Positions 58,579-64,000 of a stretch of 64,000 nt of DNA are shown here, piece after piece. The translations under genes and the position numbers were made by a program. The notes below the pieces were generated by a model. That model searched no databases, had not been told where the DNA came from, and saw only the letters and a list, made by a program, of their open reading frames with translations. Positions within the stretch are counted from its first letter, which is position 1; every line of letters starts with the position of its first letter. The stretch is from RZYY01 sp036794825 (GTDB lineage: Bacteria; Bacteroidota; Bacteroidia; Bacteroidales; 4484-276): NCBI GenBank assembly GCA_036794825.1, contig DAIRGA010000004.1, positions 124,001 to 188,000 on the forward strand, in the 5' to 3' direction.

Positions 58579-59748
58579 CTACTCGACCAACTTCAGCACA
58601 CCATTGACCTTCCATCCGAAGATTCCTCTTCCAAGGATCAGAAATGGATTGGCAATGTATGGCTTCCCTTTCTCGTCAACCCCCCTGTCACCACCAACCA
58701 GGCCAAGATTATAGCGACTAAGCTCGAGTGCAACCATTTCTTCCCAGGTGAAGCATCCGTTTCTCCCGCCATCAATTGCAGGAGCTACGAAATATTGTCT
58801 GCCTGCGTTCTGTCCGAATTTTGCAACACGAGTTGTAGCTTTATCAAACTCAAATATGCCTGAATCGATGAACGACCCTATTCGTTCTTCAAAGCCTTCG
58901 TTTCCTCCAATACGAGGATAGCACCTGTTCCCTGTTCTATTTTGATCTATTTCATTCTTTGTAGCCTTGGGTTTTGGGTCATAATGCTGAAAATTGCTGA
59001 CGTCAAGGCTGCGTTTCATCAATTCCTGGTTGCCGATTGTGACGGCTGCGAAATTTTTACTTTCAATCCAGTTATAAGAGCAGATGAATTCTTTTGTGAT
59101 TTGACTTGAACTGTCAATGGGTGATTCCGAAGTGAGATTAAGTTCGTCTATTTCTTTTTGTATTATGCCTGCAATTTGACTTTCAGGTATGTTTAGGGAG
59201 GTGGCCAAAAGGAATAGGGATTTTGATTCGTCTTTGGTAAGTTTACCGTCAGAAAAGGCAAGCTCAACCTGCCGGTTGAGGATGTTCAGGCTGTCAACTG
59301 TTACATGGTTTGTTTTTTCAATGGGTGTGCCTTCGTACCAACCCATCGCATACATAAAGCAATCCACCACATAATCTGCGGTGTGGTTAAAGGCGTTGTT
59401 GTTTCTGAAGTTTTCTTTCAGGGTGGTTATTTTCAGCGTTCTCACTGCGTAGGTATCGCTTTGCATTTCGAGCAGCCTGGCGCCAATGCCGTCGTCCACC
59501 GCCTGCCGGAGAATACGGAGGTGCCTTTTTTCGGCATTGGGCATCAGGTCGGCCAATATTCCTCTGAGCTTTGCCTCACTTAGTATTTCACGGCCAAACT
59601 GTTGGGTAACATTTAGTAAAATTTCGTGGGGAGGCGTATCTTTTCCATCCACCGAAATTTTTATCATTGGTTCACCACAAAAAGGGCACTTTGTAATGGT
59701 GTGGCCTTTTGGCGGCGTAAATTCTGCTTTGCAGTTGGAGCATTTCAT
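58579..59748 (-). CDS. Zinc-ribbon protein with TerB-like region and degenerate FISUMP start
   Basis: 389 residues from the ATG at 59748 (MKCSNCKAEFTPPKGHTITK). An N-terminal C-x2-C...C-x2-C zinc ribbon; a helical block RHLRILRQAVDDGIGARLLE; and an acidic TerB-like part (VELAFSDGKLTKDESKSLFL). IGNQELMKRSLDVSNFQHYD resembles the first motif of FISUMP domains, but the rest is replaced by an unrelated C-terminus (NCRYPRIGG-type region, FDKATTRVAKFGQNAGRQYF). It is a paralogue of the next gene; the helical block is almost identical at DNA level. No signal peptide. Confidence 0.75.
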   Translation of the reverse strand: MKCSNCKAEFTPPKGHTITKCPFCGEPMIKISVDGKDTPPHEILLNVTQQFGREILSEAKLRGILADLMPNAEKRHLRILRQAVDDGIGARLLEMQSDTYAVRTLKITTLKENFRNNNAFNHTADYVVDCFMYAMGWYEGTPIEKTNHVTVDSLNILNRQVELAFSDGKLTKDESKSLFLLATSLNIPESQIAGIIQKEIDELNLTSESPIDSSSQITKEFICSYNWIESKNFAAVTIGNQELMKRSLDVSNFQHYDPKPKATKNEIDQNRTGNRCYPRIGGNEGFEERIGSFIDSGIFEFDKATTRVAKFGQNAGRQYFVAPAIDGGRNGCFTWEEMVALELSRYNLGLVGGDRGVDEKGKPYIANPFLILGRGIFGWKVNGVLKLVE

Positions 59749-59838
59749 TATTGAGTTGTTATTGTTTGCTTGAAAATGTATATCTATCAAAAAAAACAAA
59801 TAAATCAAATAGTAGTATGGGCAAATGGTCTTAATCAC

Positions 59839-61395
59839 TTACACAACGTACGTTACATATCTGACACAGCGAACCGAACGACCGTAACCCATGTTGTAGT
59901 TGCTTCGGTACACTTGTGAACTATTGTAGATCAGGCCCCATTCCCATGCTTCGTCTCTATTGTTCTCCGTAGAAGACCAAAAGGAGCCGTCCACGCCCAG
60001 GAAGTTGAAATCACCGGGGTAGATCATAAGACCATAGTCGCACACCCGGCCGCCGCCGGGAAGCGCGGAAAAACCACTTTCGTTTGTGGCGGCCTCATTC
60101 GGGCTTTTCCAATGACTTGTTCCGATCTCTTTTAGCTTACCGCCTGCAATAGTATGCCCTCCCAATAATTCAATTAATCCGTCCCAATCATCATCACTTG
60201 GTATTTGCCAGCCTATTGGGGCAAGTCCACGTGAGTCATTCACTGCATACCAGTTGTAGAGCTTACCGTAAATCTTTCCGTTTTCGGGATCATTATCATA
60301 ATAACACCAGGCTGGTTTTTTTTCTACACCGGCTTTTTCCCACTCTTCATTAGTTTTGGCTTCGGGTATGGGGTCGCCATTGCGGAAATGGCTTACATCA
60401 AGGTTTTTTTTCATCCATACTTGGTTGCCTATTTTAACGGATTCAAGTTTTTCTCGATGCACGTGATTACCAATGAAACTCCATGATTCTCCTGAATCTG
60501 GGTCAATTACTGTAATAATGAATGCATCCTTCTCTCTGTCAAAGTCAGAGGATAAAATTCCAATGAACTCATTGGAATCAACCCAACAGCCGTAGAATTT
60601 ACCTGTTTTACTTTGGAACACATTGACTGTTCCTTTTTCAATTGGGTTAGCACTTACGAGTGCGTAACCGGTTTTGCGTCCTTCCTCTTCAATTTTTACT
60701 TCATTCTTTAAAACCCAATCCTGCGATAGAATAATCTCCTTTTTACTTCTAAGGGTTTGATCAATCGGTTTTTCAGGCTTGAAGTTTTGGGCTTTTAGTT
60801 TTTCATCAATTAATCCGACAACCTCATCTTCAGGAGCATTAAGGGTTTTGGCCAATGAAAAGATTGATTTTGCTTCCTCTTTTGAAAGCCGCCCATCGGC
60901 GAATGCCATCTCAACTGTGTGCTGTAAAATATTCAGGGTATTTACCTGTGCGGTATTCACATCTTCTTTTGGCGGGTGTTCCAGCCAGCCCACAGCAAAC
61001 AGGAAGCAATCCACCACATAATCTGCGGTGTGGTTGAAGGCGTTGTTGTTTCTGAAGTTTTCTTTCAGGGTGGTTATCTTCAGCGTTCTTACTGCATGGG
61101 TATCGCTTTGCATTCGGAGCAGCCTGGCGCCAATGCCGTCGTCCACTGCTTGCCGGAGAATACGGAGGTGTCTTTTTTCAGCATTGGGCATCAGATCGGC
61201 AAACAGCCCTTTCAGACGGGGCTGGCCAAGGGTATCACTGCCAAACTGCTGCACGATCCTTAACAACATCTCATGCAGAAGGGGTTCCTTACCAACCATG
61301 ATATCTGAAAACACCGTTGTTCCGCAATAAGGGCAGAAACCGACCGTGCCTCTCTCAAGTATTGGAAAATCACCTTGACATTTGTTACATTTCAT
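59839..61395 (-). CDS. Zinc-ribbon/TerB-like protein with complete FISUMP domain
   Basis: 518 residues. Zinc ribbon MKCNKCQGDFPILERGTVGF...CPYCG, the same helical block (RHLRILRQAVDDGIGARLLR), a TerB-like part (VEMAFADGRLSKEEAKSIFS), a middle beta region, then a C-terminal FISUMP domain (Fibrobacter major paralogous family): VKIGNQVWMKKNLDVSHFRN, YGKLYNWYAVNDSRGLAPIG, GFSALPGGGRVCDYG, FWSSTE and SVRCVRY. FISUMP domains usually sit on secreted proteins, but this protein lacks a signal peptide. It stands between a PP2C gene and its paralogue, so a regulated intracellular role is likely. Confidence 0.82.
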   Translation of the reverse strand: MKCNKCQGDFPILERGTVGFCPYCGTTVFSDIMVGKEPLLHEMLLRIVQQFGSDTLGQPRLKGLFADLMPNAEKRHLRILRQAVDDGIGARLLRMQSDTHAVRTLKITTLKENFRNNNAFNHTADYVVDCFLFAVGWLEHPPKEDVNTAQVNTLNILQHTVEMAFADGRLSKEEAKSIFSLAKTLNAPEDEVVGLIDEKLKAQNFKPEKPIDQTLRSKKEIILSQDWVLKNEVKIEEEGRKTGYALVSANPIEKGTVNVFQSKTGKFYGCWVDSNEFIGILSSDFDREKDAFIITVIDPDSGESWSFIGNHVHREKLESVKIGNQVWMKKNLDVSHFRNGDPIPEAKTNEEWEKAGVEKKPAWCYYDNDPENGKIYGKLYNWYAVNDSRGLAPIGWQIPSDDDWDGLIELLGGHTIAGGKLKEIGTSHWKSPNEAATNESGFSALPGGGRVCDYGLMIYPGDFNFLGVDGSFWSSTENNRDEAWEWGLIYNSSQVYRSNYNMGYGRSVRCVRYVTYVV

Positions 61396-61435
61396 TTTGT
61401 TGGATTAAAAAGCGACATTTGATTTCAACCAAACA

Positions 61436-62872
61436 TCAATCAGTATCATGGTTGGTTGTTTTTTCCTGTTCATTTATGATTACAGCTTTATGAACGGTGG
61501 TTGTTTCGTCCGGTTCCTGTGTTGGTTGGTTTTCGGTGTTGGTAAGCAAAGTGTTGTACTCCATTTTAAGTTCGCTGAGTTTTTTTTGTAACTCATCCAA
61601 TTGTTTCTTCTCTTTCTCAACATCAGATCGGCTGTTATTAATTTCTAAGCTGGTGACTCTGATTTCATTCTCCAAATCACTCAGGTCGTTATTAAGAGAA
61701 GTGTGCCGGGTTTGAGCGTCATCCCTTCTTTTCTTTGCCTTCAAATACTCATTATCTGCACGGTTCAACTCGGTTAGTGCCTGATGGGTGTCTTTCTTTT
61801 TCTTGTCGCAAACCGATTGTTTCTTTTTTATTTTCTCTTTTAACTGCACGAAAGCGTTATGCTTTAGTGACAGTGATTTCTCGATCTCATCAAGTTCTTT
61901 TTCGGTTTGTTCGATATCCCGTTTCAGAAAAACCGGCATCAGTTTGTTCGCTCCTTCAAGATCAATCCAGCCTGCCAGCGACATATCATCACGCGTAATC
62001 CCCCGCTCGCTTAGTTTGGGCAACATATCACGCACTTCTGCAACAGTATCTTCGTATCCGTTATGAACGAAGCTTTTAATTACATTTTCGTAGAGTCCTG
62101 TCAACAGCGGAACGGAAAACTCATCAATGGTACCATATGCGCCATCCATGCCGTCGGAACCAATAAAAAGTGCAACGGGAGTTTTATCATTGCCATAGCA
62201 ATACCTGAAATTCTCAAGGGCTGTACTTTCGCAAATGGAGGTGGTTGTGTTGCCGATGCATTGGTCGTCCCAGGGTATAGGTTCCCATGCGTTTGCTTCT
62301 TCATCGAAAGCGATACATTTGCCATCTCCCAGTTGAATAGCAAACCAATATTCGGGAGTTAGGGCAAAAACGATCAACGTGCAGCCGTATGCCAACTCAA
62401 TGTCGGTTCCCGCATTGAACAAACGGATGTAATCATCAGTCACTTGCAATTCCTTCATTTTGTCAGTGGTTGGAGGGTCGTTATCCCAATCGGCTCTTAT
62501 GGCCTCATTCCATTTGGCAATGATAGCTGAATTAACCCGGCGAAAAGCATTGTCCTGTGCTGTGAATTTCCGGACTATCTGAAGCTTTGTTTCAGTGGTT
62601 TGTGCCGGAATTGCAGTAAATGGCACTTTTAGCAGCTCACTGTCCTGCCGTTTGATAAAATCCGTGATGGTTTCCAGTGCAATATCCACAAGCAGCTTTG
62701 AGCCTCTGTCGCTTCGGAAATACTGTTTGCTCCCATGTCCGTCGCTAACAGCGGCAATATAAATTCCATTTTCAAGGTCTTCGATGCCGTTTGCTGAATC
62801 CTGGCAAGGGATGTTTTTCAACTTATGGCTTTCGCCCAGGGCTTTAGCATGGAAAATCCGGATGTTCTTCAT
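61436..62872 (-). CDS. PP2C-family protein phosphatase with C-terminal coiled coil
   Basis: 478 residues. The PP2C part (~1-300) has FHAKALGESHKLKNIPCQDS, IYIAAVSDGHGSKQYFRSDR (metal-binding DGHG), WFAIQLGDGKCIAFDEEANA and FIGSDGMDGAYG, then RGITRDDMSLAGWIDLEG with a metal-binding Asp. Residues ~310-460 are a long coiled coil (IEQTEKELDEIEKSLSLKHN and on). It removes phosphate from Ser/Thr. In TerY-type systems a PP2C, a VWA protein and a kinase are linked; the kinase would lie beyond the window. Confidence 0.88.
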   Translation of the reverse strand: MKNIRIFHAKALGESHKLKNIPCQDSANGIEDLENGIYIAAVSDGHGSKQYFRSDRGSKLLVDIALETITDFIKRQDSELLKVPFTAIPAQTTETKLQIVRKFTAQDNAFRRVNSAIIAKWNEAIRADWDNDPPTTDKMKELQVTDDYIRLFNAGTDIELAYGCTLIVFALTPEYWFAIQLGDGKCIAFDEEANAWEPIPWDDQCIGNTTTSICESTALENFRYCYGNDKTPVALFIGSDGMDGAYGTIDEFSVPLLTGLYENVIKSFVHNGYEDTVAEVRDMLPKLSERGITRDDMSLAGWIDLEGANKLMPVFLKRDIEQTEKELDEIEKSLSLKHNAFVQLKEKIKKKQSVCDKKKKDTHQALTELNRADNEYLKAKKRRDDAQTRHTSLNNDLSDLENEIRVTSLEINNSRSDVEKEKKQLDELQKKLSELKMEYNTLLTNTENQPTQEPDETTTVHKAVIINEQEKTTNHDTD

Positions 62873-62984
62873 GTATTAATTTATTGCAAGATATTATGGG
62901 TAAATCCAGCCGATCGTTGTTTCACAACACACGGTCTTAATGGTGAAGGATAACATAGCGCAGTCGCAGCTGAAATTCAGGTTA

Positions 62985-63719
62985 TTAATCCCACTCATCA
63001 TCAGGAGCAGGCGAAATAGAGGCGCCAGAAACGGCTCCATCTGTTTCCTCTACTTCTTTATTCACTTGCTCAACTACCAGTGTTTGCTTGTCTTTTTCCC
63101 CGGCAGTAGTGCTCTGGCTGCCAATTTGCGAAGCGGTAACCGACACTGTTCTGATCAGTTTCTTCAACGCCTGAAGATTGTGCACCGTAAAAACAGCCTC
63201 CATGTTACCGGTGAAATCCTTTATTATTTCCTTGTTGGCATCATTCCCGATAGCAATCGCAATTTTTATCGCAGCTTTATACCACTTGTTTTCTTTAAGC
63301 TTTTTCAACCCTCCCTGAAAATCATCCGTAGGTTCACCATCCGTAAGAAGGATAAGTACCGGGGCAAATGCGCCTGTATCGGCTTTCATAAAGGCATCTC
63401 TCGAAAGCTTTCGGCCTAATTCGATGCAGGCTTCTCCGAGATCGGTCAAACCGCCTGCTTCTCTGTCCTGCCATTTGAATTCTGATGCTTTTTTAGGTTC
63501 ATCATACATCCATTGGCAACCGGTTGAGAATTCTAATAATGCAATTTTTATTTCAGCATCTGCATTATTGGCTGAAATTTCGTCCAACATCGGCAGCACT
63601 TCGCGTACGGCCTGGTTTACAGATCCGATTTTTTGACCGGTCATACTTCCTGAAGTGTCAATAATGAAAAATAACACCATTGTTCTTCTTGGTACCGGCG
63701 CTGAGTCTAATATCCCCAT
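62985..63719 (-). CDS. VWA-domain protein, TerY-like
   Basis: 244 residues. MIDAS motif FIIDTSGSMTGQKIGSVNQA (DxSxS), the Thr in EAGGLTDLGEACIELGRKL and the Asp in VLILLTDGEPTDDFQGG. It closely follows the TerY layout (short cytosolic VWA domain). The C-terminal 40 residues are a charged linker (EQVNKEVEETDGAVSGASIS). It sits 112 bases from the PP2C gene on the same strand and probably acts with it in one signalling complex. Confidence 0.9.
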   Translation of the reverse strand: MGILDSAPVPRRTMVLFFIIDTSGSMTGQKIGSVNQAVREVLPMLDEISANNADAEIKIALLEFSTGCQWMYDEPKKASEFKWQDREAGGLTDLGEACIELGRKLSRDAFMKADTGAFAPVLILLTDGEPTDDFQGGLKKLKENKWYKAAIKIAIAIGNDANKEIIKDFTGNMEAVFTVHNLQALKKLIRTVSVTASQIGSQSTTAGEKDKQTLVVEQVNKEVEETDGAVSGASISPAPDDEWD

Positions 63720-63770
63720 GATTTCTTTTTTATTTGGTTTAAACTATGTTGATTGATTCTTTTTTTGTAA

Positions 63771-64000
63771 TCAGATAATTTCTCCTTTGTCGTGTTGCCC
63801 GAAAGAAATTTTCAGCCCCTTTTCGAGCGGTAAAATTTCGTTTGCAGTAATGTCTTTGAGCATTCCATCAGGCATTTCAATCACCCATTTGATGGATGTT
63901 TGGTTTTGCAGTGCCAGGATTCCGTTATTCTGCTTATTTACGCGAACTATAGCAACCGGTTCTTTAGTTTTACCAAGCAAAACCCTCTTCTTTGGTGAAA
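63771..64000 (-). CDS. Hypothetical protein, C-terminal part (runs off the window)
   Basis: The minus-strand frame is open to the right edge and ends at 63771. Visible residues: SPKKRVLLGKTKEPVAIVRV, NKQNNGILALQNQTSIKWVI, EMPDGMLKDITANEILPLEK, GLKISFGQHDKGEII. The alternation of N-x-S/T-x2-W, dG and ilpL-x2-G-x-x-I-x-F-G resembles the end of an FHA domain (phosphothreonine binding), which would fit a PP2C/VWA/kinase cluster. That reading is speculative. The start is outside. Confidence 0.55.
   Translation of the reverse strand, partial: SPKKRVLLGKTKEPVAIVRVNKQNNGILALQNQTSIKWVIEMPDGMLKDITANEILPLEKGLKISFGQHDKGEII

Overview
The window is a Bacteroidota chromosome segment, most likely from a free-living or gut Bacteroidales-type lineage. 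The signs are many secreted proteins with type IX secretion (T9SS) C-terminal sorting domains, a fused MurF-alanine racemase, a C10 (streptopain-type) peptidase, RicT/PSP1, and promoters of the Bacteroidota form TTTG-N19-TAnnTTTG (best example in front of tRNA-Lys). Species-level identity cannot be read from the sequence.

Positions 1-47930 are mostly ordinary chromosome: sugar/envelope genes (Gfo/Idh oxidoreductase end, glycosyltransferase, epimerase, Omp85-like barrel), an AlgI/AlgX-like O-acetylation pair, murF-alr, pdxA, secreted proteins, an M17 peptidase, RicT, a DNA polymerase III delta' subunit, a TsaC-type enzyme, tRNA-Lys, ApbE with a NqrM-like partner, a PemK/MazF-type pair, an rRNA/tRNA methyltransferase, tpx, rpsF-rpsR-rplI, a VapBC-type pair, a DMT transporter and an AAA/DUF4143 ATPase. 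Positions 29.6-43.2 kb hold a duplicated cassette: a membrane TPR protein with a C-terminal helix-turn-helix, a very short charged protein, then a very large T9SS surface protein. One inverted scrap of a third T9SS gene lies at its left edge. Next come two NAD-dependent epimerase-like genes, a Crp/Fnr regulator, a sirtuin and tRNA-Gly(CCC).

Directly after tRNA-Gly an accessory island begins (about 47.95 kb to at least 56.3 kb). It carries minus-strand operons of small genes typical of conjugative elements (ArdC-like antirestriction protein, SymE-like toxin, DUF2493/SLOG, DUF4120-like, DUF6573-like) and a plus-strand AbiE toxin-antitoxin pair. The outstanding observation is non-coding. A 158-212 nt element occurs four times, upstream of the minus-strand operons, with helices kept by compensatory base changes. 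A second, smaller hairpin leader sits just upstream of the start codon of eight island genes. The genes lacking this leader have a classical Shine-Dalgarno sequence instead. At the right side of the island is a cluster of stem-loops that includes three 12-nt tetraloop hairpins with an exact 19-nt period.

Positions 56.9-64.0 kb hold a TIR-domain gene and a signalling cluster related to TerY-type systems: two paralogous zinc-ribbon proteins (one with a FISUMP domain), a PP2C phosphatase with a long coiled coil, a VWA protein and a gene end that runs off the window. Other points of note are an in-frame TGA exactly at the first Cys position of a thioredoxin-like CxxC motif (20266-20268), a decayed second ORF6N copy, and three MITE-like palindromic elements.
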